A stretch of 64,000 nt of DNA from Echinometra lucunter (GCA_029962745.1 CM057169.1:18006566-18070565); one strand, 5' to 3'. Numbered from the stretch's first letter, positions 30,876 to 45,000 are shown. A program made the numbers and translations. The notes: a model not told the origin generated them from the sequence alone.

Positions 30876-32243
30876 TCATAAATAAGGTGCCGTTGGCTGG
30901 CTATTAAATAGGTATCCGCTTTGACCAGCCACTGGCATCTGGACGTTCGCTCCCATGGGAGTGGTGGTCAACGTTAGATGAATGTTTGTAACAGGTTGGT
31001 GAGGATGGTGAGGGGGATGGTGAGGGTAGTGGATGGAGGCAGAGGGGGTGAAAGGGGGTGGGGATGGAGGACGGTCAGGCACGAAAGGGGGAGGAGGCGA
31101 CCGCGGGATCGGGTCATTACTCGGCAAGAATGATGCAGACGATGATGATGATAATGATGCCTGCTGTGCAGCAAGTACTTGTCGCTCTTCTTCTTCTTGT
31201 TTTTTAAGTTTTTCTTGTTGCTGCTGTTGTAACTGTGGTGGTGTCAGTGGTGCAGGACATTTCTTGTTTGATCTCCATTTTTTAGCAGGAGTCTTTGTTG
31301 CATTCTCACTCTTTGGCGATGTGCTAGTGTCTGTAGAAGTACTTGGAGAGGCACTTGCTGAAGCTCCTGCACCTGATGATGAACCTGATGTGGCAATCTC
31401 ACGAGATGATCTTTGACTTTCTTCCTGATTACCTGACACATGTGACACTGTTCTCGGAGAGCTTGCAGCTGGTGTACTTAAAGATGCATTTGTTCCTGAG
31501 GAACTTGCTGGTGATGCTCCTGAAGATGCCTGTGACCTTGATGGACTTGCAGTTGGTGTTCCTGAGACTGCATTTGTCCTTGAGGCACTTGCAGATGCCA
31601 CTGACGAAGCTGCTTGTGTCCTTGAAGGAATTGCAGTTGGGGTTCCTGAAGATCTCTGTGAATCAGGCCTCCTCTGAGGACTGGGAGCTGGTCTTGATTC
31701 ACCAGTTGCTGACCTTGGTCTATCAGTTCTCTTTTCCCGAAGTATATTCTCTGTTGATCGTGATACCCTCATGACCTGCCTACTATCCATCGACCTTGGA
31801 CGCTCTGCAGAAGATGATTGTCTTAGACCATTTCCCGACAACCTGTTTTCCCTTGACTGCTTATGCAATGAAGCACTGTTACTTTTTGGTCTCACAACAA
31901 TGACTGAAGTCGAGCTGGAAGGACGGGAATCATCAGAGTTTGAACTTGCCTGCGCAGTGGGTATATCAGGGGCTCGTCTCTTCTTTCTTTTAGGAAGGGT
32001 CGAGGACTTCTCTGATGTTGTCGTAGCAGCAGCAGGGGAAGAACCAACAACTGTGTTACTTGAGGAGCGGACCAAGGAGTTCCTGGGTGCTGGAACGGGA
32101 ACATCAAGGCTAGGTGAGCCACCAGAAGGTGTAGAAGATGATGATGACGACGATGAGGACTTGACGAAACCATCCTGACGACTTCTTTGGGGTAGCATTG
32201 GAGATGTTACTGTTGTGGATATTGATATACTTGGTGGTTTGAC
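30876..32243 (-). CDS. Tetraspan gene, last exon (455-residue tail)
   Basis: Acceptor CCCAACAG at 32244, in frame from VKPPSISIST to APYL and TGA at 30878-30876. Low-complexity blocks include nine serines (SSSSSSSSSTPSGG), LPKRKKRRAPDIP, two and a half tandem 29-residue Ser/Ala repeats in the middle, QLQQQQQEKLKKQEEEE, SPPPPFVPDRPPSPPPF and a His/Pro stretch. PPPPF fits the PPxxF consensus of Homer-type EVH1 ligands (inference). The 3' UTR end is unresolved; AATAAA at 29135-29130 followed by an A-run is one candidate. Confidence 0.87.
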   Translation of the reverse strand, partial: VKPPSISISTTVTSPMLPQRSRQDGFVKSSSSSSSSSTPSGGSPSLDVPVPAPRNSLVRSSSNTVVGSSPAAATTTSEKSSTLPKRKKRRAPDIPTAQASSNSDDSRPSSSTSVIVVRPKSNSASLHKQSRENRLSGNGLRQSSSAERPRSMDSRQVMRVSRSTENILREKRTDRPRSATGESRPAPSPQRRPDSQRSSGTPTAIPSRTQAASSVASASASRTNAVSGTPTASPSRSQASSGASPASSSGTNASLSTPAASSPRTVSHVSGNQEESQRSSREIATSGSSSGAGASASASPSTSTDTSTSPKSENATKTPAKKWRSNKKCPAPLTPPQLQQQQQEKLKKQEEEERQVLAAQQASLSSSSSASFLPSNDPIPRSPPPPFVPDRPPSPPPFTPSASIHYPHHPPHHPHQPVTNIHLTLTTTPMGANVQMPVAGQSGYLFNSQPTAPYL

Positions 32244-35200
32244 CTGTTGGGAATGGAGAAAATGAAAACAAATAGATTTTAAAGAAGAGCAGAAATCAAA
32301 TATTAATATTTCTGGGCTCCGGCACGCAAAGATTTCCAATCAATCTCAAACTTGAAGCAACTATTTCGATTGGTCCAGGCCAGGCCAGCTTTTTCCACAA
32401 GAAGTGCATGAAACAATGATCTTGATTGACCAATTGGTCACTAATCTTTTCTACTGGGCCCTGGAGACATAACATACTACCAATGACATGAAAATTTACA
32501 GTTTGCCAGATGACTAAATCAAGTTGGCAGCCCTCATAGAGTTTGAAAAACAAGAAGAACACAGGATTTTAAATTATGCTCATTGCTCTACAATACTTGG
32601 AACTTTATTAGACATAAAACATACAAACGTGTTACGATAATATCATACCACTTCATAATATCATTATCTCTTATCAATAAATCACCATAAAAATATGTGG
32701 GAGTAGAAATTGTGTACTAATCACTGTGAGCTTCAAGCTTTATCATGACTGGGATCTACCAGTGGGGGTCTACTTCTACAGTTACTGCAATGGAATTTTC
32801 CTCCAACTTTGCATAAAGATTTCAGAATGTTCACAGTGTGCAGGATTTTTCAAATGCAAATGACTTGGATATAACTTCCCAAGCACAAAATCTTACATTC
32901 GGGGAAATAAGAAAGAACTTACAGCTTTTCTGTAGGAATATGTTGTGACGGCAGCAATGATGCCAAAGAAACAGCAGATGACACAGAAACAGACAGAAGT
33001 CCATAGCAGTATAAGGTATTCTCCAGAAACATGGTCACAGGAGTCCACACCCGCATACAAACTAGGTGCTTCAAACAAACTACAAAGGTATGAAGGAAAA
33101 AGAGGAAACAAATTATGATTATTATATCAGTTACATTAGGAATCAACCAGTTGAGCAATCGACAAACCTTCCTGAAAGCTCACAAATGTCCTTTGTCTCC
33201 GGATGATCTTTCTTTGGAAGTTTTTTTTCACAATAATTCAAGTGTCATTGACACAGATATAGTGGTTATCTTGAGATTTACATGCAAGGATAATTCAGTT
33301 CTGTGTAGTACACTGTACTTGCCAAACTTGTCCTGTTCAGATTAAGCAGTGTCTCCTCCCCCCCCCCCCCTCGCCAAACCCAAATTACATCAATTCCACA
33401 GATTTATCATGATAACTACATAGTTTCTGGAATACATGAAAAATGTACAGATTGAAGGCAAAGAGAACCAAATATCAGAAATTCAATTCAGTTCTCCATA
33501 ACAAGTTTCCTATTAGTGAGTCACTAATAATTATGAGTCAACATTAATATCGGAAATCATGTATCAAGACACATTTTCTCAGAGACAATTTTAGATTCAT
33601 ATGAAATGAATCTGTGATGGTATTAAAGTGTAGGATAAATTTCTCCTTACAGTGTATATTTCTTCTTAAACAGCAAATCACTGAAGATCTGTTTTTAAAA
33701 AAATCTTTCTGCTTTTTATAATACTCAAGGCAATTTGATGTGAACTTTAGCTCTTAACCCTTAAGCCTGCCCATTAAAGCTCTTTTATCCAAACCTTGTT
33801 AGACAAGATTTCAATCATATTACTTTTTTTTTTACTTATTGTTCAGTTTCATATGATCCTATTTTATCATACATGTATGTATGTATGTATGTATAAATTC
33901 TTAATTCAGGATCTCATTTTGCAATTCATGAAGAAAGACAAATAATTCTCATTCCAAATTATTTTAGATAAAATATCATTTTTGTTGTTGTTGTTTGCAG
34001 GGGGGGGGGGGGGTAAAAACCTAGATGAGATTGAAATAACTAAACATCCTCAAAATCAAAAGAACAGTCTTGACTTTCAGACTCCAATATTTCTTACCTA
34101 ACTGCTCGAAAGTAGCATGGACTAAATCTCTCTTTGGTCAGGTAGCAGCAATAGCAGCTCTTTGGAAAGCTAAGCTGAACAGCCTCACAGGAAAGCTCTG
34201 CAGTACAATTGGCAACACCCGAGCTGGAGTAGGAGCACCGACTAAAATCAACATTCTAGGGCAAGAGAGAGGAGAGAAGATATGATTAGAATGTCATATC
34301 ATATCACTCTAAGGGAATGAAAGAACTAGTAATCAATGAGTTAAGTACCAATAAGCCTAAAATCATCAGTTTTCATTTCAAAGTATGGGCCTAAATTCCA
34401 AATGAAGTATGTTTCACATTTCATAAGCAATATAAATCCATCAGTAACATATTGAATATTTCTTTTTGGACAAAGTAAAAAGTGTATATTTTCCACGGAG
34501 AGCCAGATGGACATCAGAATTAACTTTTTAAAAATTGAAGTTGACTGTAGTCAGGATTCAGTAAAAATAAGTTAAAATTTGTCAATAGTTTGAAAATTAC
34601 AAGATGGTTAATATCATATCATCTTCAGGGTGTCACTCAGATCAGACATTCAGGGGCAAATTGATTAACTCGTTGAACACTAAAGCGTGCGATAATTCAG
34701 GCAAGGGTCAATGGAAATGCTTGTTATACTGAAATCAAACCATGCTCAATGGGTTGCAAGGTTTGGAGATCTACAAATTTAACCCATTCGTGACAGAGGT
34801 CCACATTTTGTGGTTTGGCCTAATATCTTTTGATGCAAAGCCCTAAAAATCATACCAAATACATGAGCAGAAAGAGCAAAACATTTTCCACAAACTGTGC
34901 CCATTTTGGTTGCGTCGATATTCGTTGTTTGATGCTGAAAATTTTTTTAAAGGAAAATAAGCATTAAAATCCTTAAATTGGCAATGTGATAGAAAGTTTA
35001 AAATGACCGTTTTCCCCTGCAAATTTGCAACTTTTTGACTTCTCGTCATAATTTCTGTCAATTTATATTCATTTCAGATACATGACATTTCATAAGAAAA
35101 ATGTCGCAATAAAATAAAAATGTTGGTGTTGCCAATTTGAAGAATAAAAGCTGATCAAATTAGGCTTTAAATAATTCCTGTCATGAATGGGTTAAGCTAC

Positions 35201-38200
35201 AAGCAAATCTTGAAAAAATAAGATGATTTACATGTATCAATGATGCTACAACACTCTCCAGGAAGGCTCCTATAAGAGCCATGAAGATGCCTAAGATCTG
35301 AAGCATGACACCCATCGCGAGCATTTTCTGGCGACCAAACGGGAACAAGATGCCTTCCAGCGAGACTAGGGCTCCTATAAGAAGCTGTATTGATAAGAGG
35401 AGAAGGAGGAGATAGAGGACAGTACAAGATGGGCAGAGAGAGAGAGAGAAAGAGGGAGAGTAGGAGAAAAAAGAGAGATAGAGAGAGAGAGGAAAGAGGG
35501 CAGAAGAAAGGAGAAATAGGAAGAAAGAGGGACAGAGGAGGTGATTGAGACAAAATGAGAGGAGAGATGAGGAAACAGAAGAGAGATTAAGAAGGGAGAG
35601 AGAGAGAGAGAGAGAGAATAGAAGAGAAAATGAAAGAGAAGACAAAATATTAAAAGTATCTTCAAAGTTGGAGTAATTATATTTTACAAAGAAAGTAATG
35701 ATGTGAATATATACTAGCCTCATTCGTATGAAAAAACAACAAAAAACAAACAAACATGGAAAATATGTGACAGTCAAACAAGGGAGATGTGCAGCACAAA
35801 ACTACCAAACACAACACTTGTCTCATCGTCACTGCAATCTTGTAATATGTGTAGTGGTATACCTGAAATATTTTGTGATGTCATACCATATTACAATATA
35901 CATAGAGATAGAGAGACTACAACACAAAATATATATCATAGAGATAGAAAGAGAAAGATATGCAAGAAGAGAAATTATAATCATATGAAGAAGAAAGAGA
36001 AAGCTGAAGAAAATATCTATAAAGAGAAAAATAAATAAATATATTACACTTCAAAAAAAAGAGAAGATACATCTAAACCTTTTCAAGTTCAAAGATCTTT
36101 GTTTTGCTATTTTGAATTAATCCTTTAATTCCTAATCATCATTCCTGAATGTCCATGTGCAATCATTTTGTACTATCTTGCGGTACAATCATCATCCACA
36201 CATGACCAAACATCCATTTTTGGCAAGGGCAACATCTGCAACAAGAAATCCTGATTTGGCCAAGCGGTCTCTTAATTCTCAGCAAAAATGGGAAGGATGA
36301 AGTATCATGCTGGTTGCCATGGCAACTAATCAGACAAATACATCCTGTGCGGGGATGAGTGTATGATGTTCTAAATACATTCTTGCCTTGCGGGAAGGAT
36401 CTGCGCCAAAGAAAATACACCGCTGGAACATCAATGACGACCAATTTCCCAAGTCCAGGAACCGCAAAATATTAGGGTAAATCCCTTGTGGAAAGAACTT
36501 TATTTGCTTATTCACTTTTATGTTGATAATGAATTTCATTCTGGAATGCAACTAAATTCTTTTCTCAATTGGAAAAGAAAAGTTAACCCATTGAGAAATT
36601 GAAGTAATTTCTATTTGATTGGAATAATTTGACACAGATTTAAATTTCTAAATTCCCCAAACTGACAATTTGTATGTACCCTAAACAACTTTGAGAGTTA
36701 TATCCTAAATATATTACTTCCCTAATATCGAAAGTTCAATTTTCTTCAATATAAGAAAGAAATAAAATTAACTTAATTCAATTCACTTAAATGTCTAAAT
36801 GGATTCTGAATTTGCAGAATGCCATATCTTAGCATGCATCAGGGGCCAAATGTCTTAGACATGGGGTACAATATTTAGCCAAAAGAGGAAACTGAATACT
36901 GAATTTGGCTCTTGTATTTGATCTACATGTAAACCAAAAATTGAGTAAAATACTTGTATTTCTGACTTAAGAATGCAACTGAACACTGGCCCAGGTCCCT
37001 AGTTTGCGGATAATGACACAAACGCTTGCAAGCAATAGCACATTGATACAGTCTGAATTTAAAGACCACAGACATTGCATTAAAAATCTGACACAGCCAG
37101 AGACTGACAAAATTGGGCTTTTTCCAAGGTTTAATGGAATTATTTTGGACAAATAGTCTGAACTAAAAGAATAAAGACACTGCAATCCTATTTGACACAG
37201 CTGGAGACACAAAAAAGTTAGCTATATAGGCTGCTTTAAGAAATTAAAGCTCATTTGTAGATTTGTGATAACATTTAAGAGAACAATTGGCACAAAACTG
37301 ATTAAAGATAGTCTCATATTGTCCTCCTGAGATAAAAAGACAGATGAGTTAGATCATGTGAAACTCCACGCATGATTTCTGGTACATTTTCTGAAATGAA
37401 TGCAATATGGTGGCTTTAAAATGCCCTACACTAGGACCCCTGCACACTAACCACTCAGCCCAGGGCGATCACAGCATTTCGTTACACTTGCCCCATAAAC
37501 AGATTTCTCATGAAGTTAGTTTTACACATATGGAGGCACCATGTGATTTTATGTCACTGACCAGACATTAAAAAAAAATGTTCACCTTTCAATTGTGTTA
37601 TATTCAGTTTGAGGAGAAAAAAAAAACTTCACAGCATCTAAGTTTTGCTTGAATCTTGCTACTGACTAGCTAAAGGCACAGAAATCTGATGAATAGTTTT
37701 CAAGGGCCAACCAACATTCGTGACAGGAATTATTTAAAGCCTAATTTGATCAGCTTTTATTCTTCAAATTGGCAACAAACACCAACATTTTTCGTTTATT
37801 GTTAGATTCTTCTTCTTCTTAAAACATCATGTACCGTATCTGAAATAAATATAAATTGAGAGAAAGTATGATGAGAAGTCAAAAAGTTGCCAATTTGCAG
37901 GGAAACGGTGATTTTAAACTTTCCATCACATTGGTACTTTAAGGATTTTAATGCTAATTTTCCTTTAAAAAATTTCAGCATCAAAACAACAAATATTGAC
38001 AAAACCCAAATGGACACAGTATGTGTAGAAATTTTTGCTCTTTCTGCTCATGTATTTGGTATGATTTTTAGGGCTCTATATCAAAAGTTATTGGATCAAA
38101 CCACATAATGTGGACCCTCTGTCACGAATGGGTTAAAGTAGAATCTGTGCCAGAAACCTAGACCTAGCCAATTCCAGGGTCTGAATCCAGTATCCTTGCC

Positions 38201-41200
38201 TCATATCCCTTCTGCAGCACTTTATTCTTATACTGATTATCTGATCTGCCCTAATTCAACTAAATCAATATTCTAATCTATTGGCTGTACTTTTTAGCTT
38301 CGATATCCCCCAGACACTTCTAACTGTAGCCTGTGTTATAATACAGGGATCATCCATGAATGATATGGCTTACTTCGAAACATCAGGTGATCACATTCAT
38401 GTCTCGTCCTAGTTCACCCGACACATATGAAAAAGCTAAAGCAAATCTACAAATACTCACTTCTGGACCCTGAGACTTCGGAGACAGAGGGGTGTATTTC
38501 ATGAACATATACACCCTATCTTTGGGGTATATTTAAGGATTTTATTCACAAAATGTTGTGTAATGTGACAGTATGATCATCTGATGCTTCAAAATAAGCC
38601 AATGATACACTATCTAAATCTTTTCGCACCCTTAAACTTGAAATGTTTACAAAGGCCATTTTGAAGGAAATATACAAACAATGTCAATACTGTAATTACT
38701 TGAAGAAACAGGAAATTTTGCATCTTTCCATTCAGAAAAAGGCATGTGGAAAGTCCCCTTTTACAAACTGATAATTCACAATTTTCTGTCAGAGATCCAT
38801 GTAATTGATTTTACTTTTGCATCATAATTCAAAGTTCACAAAAACTTCTTAAAACCAAATCTCTGAGCACTTTGCACCTGCAATCTAAATCAGTACAATT
38901 TTGCTGCAAATGGCATATTTAAACATGACCAACTGCACCTATGTATATCTGTTCTATTAAAAAATACATGTTGAATGGATGGCATTGCATTCATAGTTTT
39001 ATCTGTAGAGTCTACAGAATAACAATGCTAACTGTTAAATTGCCAGTGACAATACCCATGAGAAAAGCTGTACTTTTTCATAAAAGATCTTTTATCCAAA
39101 TATCTCTTTTAAGCACAAAAGTACTAAATATGAAATATATATCTTCCTGATGTGTTACTTAGCAACCCTTTACACTTTTCCTTTTAAAGGATACCCAAGG
39201 CGACACAAACAGGATAAGAGAAATTTATCTTCCATCTCAACAGAATTATACTCGCAGTGATTTATTCATTTCACACTGAACAATCAGTACTAACAGAAAA
39301 TAAAACTTCAACTAATAGGGAATAAAACAATTTACAAGGTGGGGCAAAAGTAAATATGATTTATTGACTGACTGATTTGATATTAGACTCGGTTTGACAC
39401 TGAAAAGTTTATTTGTAATGGACAAGAAATATAAATTAAACTTTCATATATGATTTCAAGAGATTTCAAAGTGGGACAAAAGCAAAAGTGATTTAAGGAT
39501 GGCTTGATTTAATCTTGTATACTGTTGGACAAATTCCGATGAAATATTTCTTTCTTTCAATTACAAGATTAGTATATATCTATGTTATCTACTCAGTTCT
39601 GCAGTTCCTTGTGTTTTCATCCATGCCCAATGATATCTGCACTTGAGATACTTACTTTCACTAATGGTAATTCAAATATAACCCTTATATTGTTAAAAGA
39701 GCATGTCACTGAAAGCAAAAAGACCTATTATTATGCAAACTGAAACTAGGGTCTATGAGCTAGCTACAGTTGTACCTCTGAATGTTATTTCTTGACACAA
39801 AACCTGAACAATTTTAAGCTTGAGAATCAGCCCAGGAAATATGGCAGGAAAGGTGATAAGTTTACAGTGCAGATATCTCGAGATCTCCAGTAAAAACCAG
39901 ACCGAGAGTCGACATTCTCAACCATCAAATAGTACAATCCAATCTCTAAAAAGCACAAAAACATGTTTTGTTAATATCCCTTACATATTTCTTTTCCTCC
40001 TGACCCATAAAATAATCAGAAATAGCAGTTAATAAAACCCATTTTCCTTGGAGCACAAAGTCAACATATTTTGAAATCAATATCACTATCTCTTAAGTCT
40101 TTACAGATTCCTACATCTTCCATACATGTATGTTCACTAAGCATTCATTCTATAAAAATATCAGCTATTCATCTTGTCTTGGCAAGCATATGAATGTGTG
40201 AGCTACAAAAGAGCAGGATGGTGGCTGTTTGTTTCTCTTTTTTTTTCTTTCTTTGGAATTTATGTTTTGGCTCTTGGTCCAGTACAACGTTCCCTTCTAA
40301 TTCTTTAGATCCAAGATTTCTTTGCACATCTCCAGTGTATATCAGGATGTTCAGACGCAAAAAATTTATACCAAAATGGTATAGCTATACCAAAACGGTA
40401 TAGCTATATGATGAATTTATACGTCTGAACAATGAATAACGAAACGACGTATAACGATACGACGGTCAGAGCATCGTTTCAAACTAGAACTCGACAACGA
40501 ATCACCATTACATGTACGTCTGAACGTAAGGCGACCATAGAATGGTAAAACTGAACATGGGGTATGTTGCTTTCTCTGGTATACATTTAAATAATTCTTA
40601 ATGTCACTCAATATCAATTACAAAATCCTGCAGAAATACTTTAAATATATTTGTATTTGAAGTGATTATTGGTCATATAGTTTACATTCAAAGAAGGTGT
40701 TATATTTTCTTAATCTTTTTTTGTCTATAATTGCTATTTGACACTAAGCTAAAGATGAACACAACAACTCACTAACATGCCAATAAATATGCAGAAAAAA
40801 AACCCTACAAAAACAGCTGTACAACTTGCTCAAGCTTCCTCTAAAAAGCCAAAGTGAAGCAGGTTTGGTGATTTAAAGTGCATCCCTAATCCCTCTAACC
40901 CCTCCTTATCCCTAGACTTTGGATTAAGTGATTCACTATGAGCCAACAAGCAAGATATCTATGCCAATTGAAGACGTCACTAAAACCACATGTTGATGAT
41001 CACAGCCAGAAGGGCTTAAAGTCTATGTGAATAGCTAATAGTCAATGACCTTCTGGCCCTAAACTGAGGATACAAGTGATGACAGTCAAATAGCATCCTG
41101 GACATGTTTGAGAGAAGATCACGATCATGCTTCTCGGTTTACCAGTTGAGTCTGTCATTGAAGGAGGTTCTGTTGGTGTATGATGGGCTTAACCCATCTC

Positions 41201-42027
41201 AACCAAAGCTGAGATGGGTTCTGTTCATACGGGAGAAACGTGATGGGATACAATGCGATGGATCCATTATCTTTGAATTATACATCTATTTGTGCTGTGC
41301 ACCCTTTTCCACATTTAAATGAAATGGCAAGTTTTTACTGCAGAGAAATGGAGAAATATGCTTTGTGTCACCCCCCCCCCCCCCCCCCCCCCCCGACTGG
41401 CTACCTTCTGTGCAGGACTGAAATACAGTAACCAAGGGTAATAACAATAATAAAATTGAAAGGATTCATGTGCTGATATACTGAGAAATACAATTCAAAA
41501 ATATTATGATGATTGTTATACAACTATAGATCAACTTGACCCTTATTCAAAATGTTGCTATCAAAAAGCAGTGTATGTTACAAGCCAGTGAGATATTTCA
41601 CAAAGTCTGCAAAGAATAGATTTCTAGGCATGCAATTACCATAGTCATTGTGTAATGTGATGCAAACTATACCATTTTCTTTGTGTGAAAGAGGGTGGGG
41701 CATGTACAAGAGTAGGTCTCTACAGTACAGAAGCTGGCCGCCTATGACGTAGGGATGACTGGCAGAAAGAAACAAGGTTTATGCTTAGTCCGGGGCTATC
41801 CTTTCTAAAAGGAGATCCTCGTGGACTCACAGCAAGAATCAGATCAAATGGAATCATATTACAGGGGCCACATTAGCCTTAATAGCCTCATTTGTTCGAT
41901 AAGAATAAGAGAAAGCATAAAAGAGAGAGGGGCAAGAGGGTACTGATAAAATAAAGGGAAGTATGGAGGGGAGAGAGATGGTGAGAGAGAAACAAAAGGA
42001 AGATGAATAAAATGTGAAAAAGAAAAC

Positions 42028-42059
<32 letters not shown>

Positions 42060-45000
42060 GGAAGAGAGAAAGAAAGAGGAGAGAGAGATGGTGAGAGAGA
42101 AACAAAAGGAAGATAAATTCAATGTCAAAGGGAGAGAAACAGAGAGGAGAGAAGAGAGAAAGAAAGAGAAGAAATGGAGAGAGAGATGGTGAGAGAGACA
42201 GAGAGACAAACTGAATCACCCATACGCCTAATTTTGAACTTTTTTTCACTTGGATATTCTGAAGTTCATTGGTATCGTAGTTTGGTCCAGCCATGGGGGG
42301 GGGGGGGGGGGGGGGGGCGAGGGAGGGGAGAGAACACAGGACTCACTAGGATAGTACTACATCTAAAAAAATAAAGTTGAACAGTAATGAACTGTTCAGA
42401 AAGGTCTCCCCAAATCAATTAATATTTCAAAATATCTATAGAAAACTTTCACACCTGTGGGTAACTCAAAGTCTCGTCTACCAAATGACAACAAATTTTG
42501 TCAATTTTTTCAAGCTTGAGTGAGCAAACTACACTTTTGTGAAATGATGCACAATCAGGACATGACAAAAAAGCAGTGATATTTTCTCTTGCAGGTATCA
42601 TTAAAGTTGGAAATCCTCACAAGTCAACACTTCAAAAATGTCTCTCCAAATAAGCATTTTAATATGAATATGTTATCAAAATTTTAATACTAAAAGATAG
42701 CTTAGGTTCTCTCCTAAAAAAAATCACAATGTGGGGGGGGGGGGGGGGGGGGGGTCCCTTCTGTTTTCTGTCAATGCTTTCCTTCAGAAAATATCATAAT
42801 AAAGTTTCTATTTCCCTTTGAATATGTCACAAACTTTCTATTTCCACCCTCTGTTTCTAAATATTCTTTGTCTCCCTTGCTACTTCATGCTGGCTTTAAA
42901 TCTGTACATATGTCATAAAAAGTAGGACTGTTTTGACAACGCTTTCCTGTCTGTGCTTTGTTAGGGAAGTCCACACATTTGTACACCTGTGTTACGGAAG
43001 GAAGTTCACCTATCTGTATGTCCTTTTCATTGGTTAACCTACCCTTGGACTCGGGTGAGATAAGTATTGAATGCAAGGGTATGGCATCATAGCCTGTTTC
43101 ATGGACAGACACATAAAATATCAATTGATTCCAATAATGTACATGTAACTATATATTTAACTCACATTGTCCACCTTGCATAAAAAGATACATGTGTGAG
43201 ATATTCCATTCATGATTTTCTATGATTTTCCATGAATTTTTCAATGTAAATACTTAAAATTAACAAAATGTAACGGTTACATTAGTCTAATGCTAGGACC
43301 CCTGCATCCCGACCGCTCCCCACACAACAATTACAGGGCTTCATACAGTGCATCTAAAAGTGTAGCAATAAAAAAAAAACATAATGGTGTTGCCAATTTC
43401 AAGAACAGTTGATCAAATAATGATGTCATGAATGAGTTAACTACATAATATTGTTGGCCTAGTCAAATCAGAAATGTCCTGAGTAACACATATGGTAAGA
43501 CAAAATAGCTTAAACTTGCTCACTATTTCAAATTCACTCAATTCCTTCAAACATTATATAATAATCACAAAATCTATCAAGAATAAATGTTTATCATAAT
43601 CTTTAAAGGAGAATGCAACCCAGACATCAGTGTACTTCCATTGAATGAGGAAGAACAAGAAGAGTAAACAGTAAAAGTTTGAGGAAAATCGGACAATGTG
43701 TTCAAGAGTTACAAACTTCGGAAGTTTAAGTAAATCATTATTATAGGAATCCTTGAATTGGCAACTTTGCCAGCATCTGTGATGTCATCGTGGACGACTC
43801 TCCATTCATTTTGTACACAGAATTTAACATTTTCTAACTTTTCAAGAAAAGTAAAAATTCTTTCAATTTATTGTTTGAGTATGACATGGCTGTATCAATT
43901 CTACAAGCATTTTGGGAAGGATTATGTTGATTCCTGACTTGAAATGTCATATAAATCATTTTTTTTGAAAAATTATGTCCAAAATGAATTGAAAGTTGTC
44001 CATGATGACATCAAAGATGCTGGCAAAGTTGCCAACTCAAGGATTCCAATGATAGGGATTTACTGAAACTTTAAAAATTCACAGCTTTTGAACAGATTGT
44101 CCGATTTCATTCAAACTTTCACTGTTTACTCTTCTTGGTCATCTTTATTCACTAAGAGCACACTGATGCCTGGGTTGCATTCTCCTTTAAGAAGCAATTC
44201 AAATGAAATAGAGAGAAATTTCTTACCAGTACAGGAGCCCAGAAGGCGCCAGCGCCTACATTCTCAATGGATATATGAACCCATACTCCTAGAACAGTCT
44301 CTGCTATACATATGACGACTTCACCTAGTAGAACTAGAACAGCTAACACCAACTTTCTCCTTGAAACTGAAACAAATACAGAAAATAATTATTACTATGT
44401 TAAGGAGAATACTAAACTACCATGAACTCTCATTGGTTATATGAACGGATACTCCTAAAACGATCTGTAATATGCACACTGTACGTATGCTAAATTCCCC
44501 CTAGAGAATATGGGGGGGGGGTGTTTTACAAAGCTGTAATACACATGACTTGATGAATGACTTGAATATGGAAAGTCAAGTTGGATTCTCAGTCATATCT
44601 TAATTGCATAAGCTAAAGTTGAAATATCTATGTAGATTAACATCATTGTCATCAAGGAAACATTTTTAATGTGATTATGTGAAGTACAGTTTTTGCCAAC
44701 ATTTTAATTGAGATTAAGGGAAATACTGTCACACTTTGTTAAAACAAGAGGAAAAATCTTGGGTATTCCATTGGCTGTTCATAGATAAGTCAATCTTAAA
44801 GTCATGTGTACATTTACACATAGCTTTCTGAAACACCCCCAAGACAGCTACTGTATTACCAACCCCTTATGGAAGGAGATTCATTTTGGAACTTAAGGAA
44901 GGATTCCAAAATCCTGTTCAAAGTTAGAGGAGAAGATGGGGGTATTCCCTGTTTGAGATAGTGATTTCTAAAAACATGTCGGAATCATTTTTCTTCTTCC

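Noticed and set aside
30974..32178. Several 65-143-codon open frames overlapping the tetraspan last exon on both strands
   Set aside because: The 455-residue frame is in phase with four upstream splice junctions; the others are shadows of its GC-richer repetitive sequence.
35181..35777. A 198-residue frame containing tetraspan exon 3
   Set aside because: Only 35232-35384 is exon; the rest is a read-through of the GA-rich intron tract.
41189..41221. AACCCATCTCA/TGAGATGGGTT hairpin
   Set aside because: A perfect 11-bp stem, but short, single-copy here and without further support.
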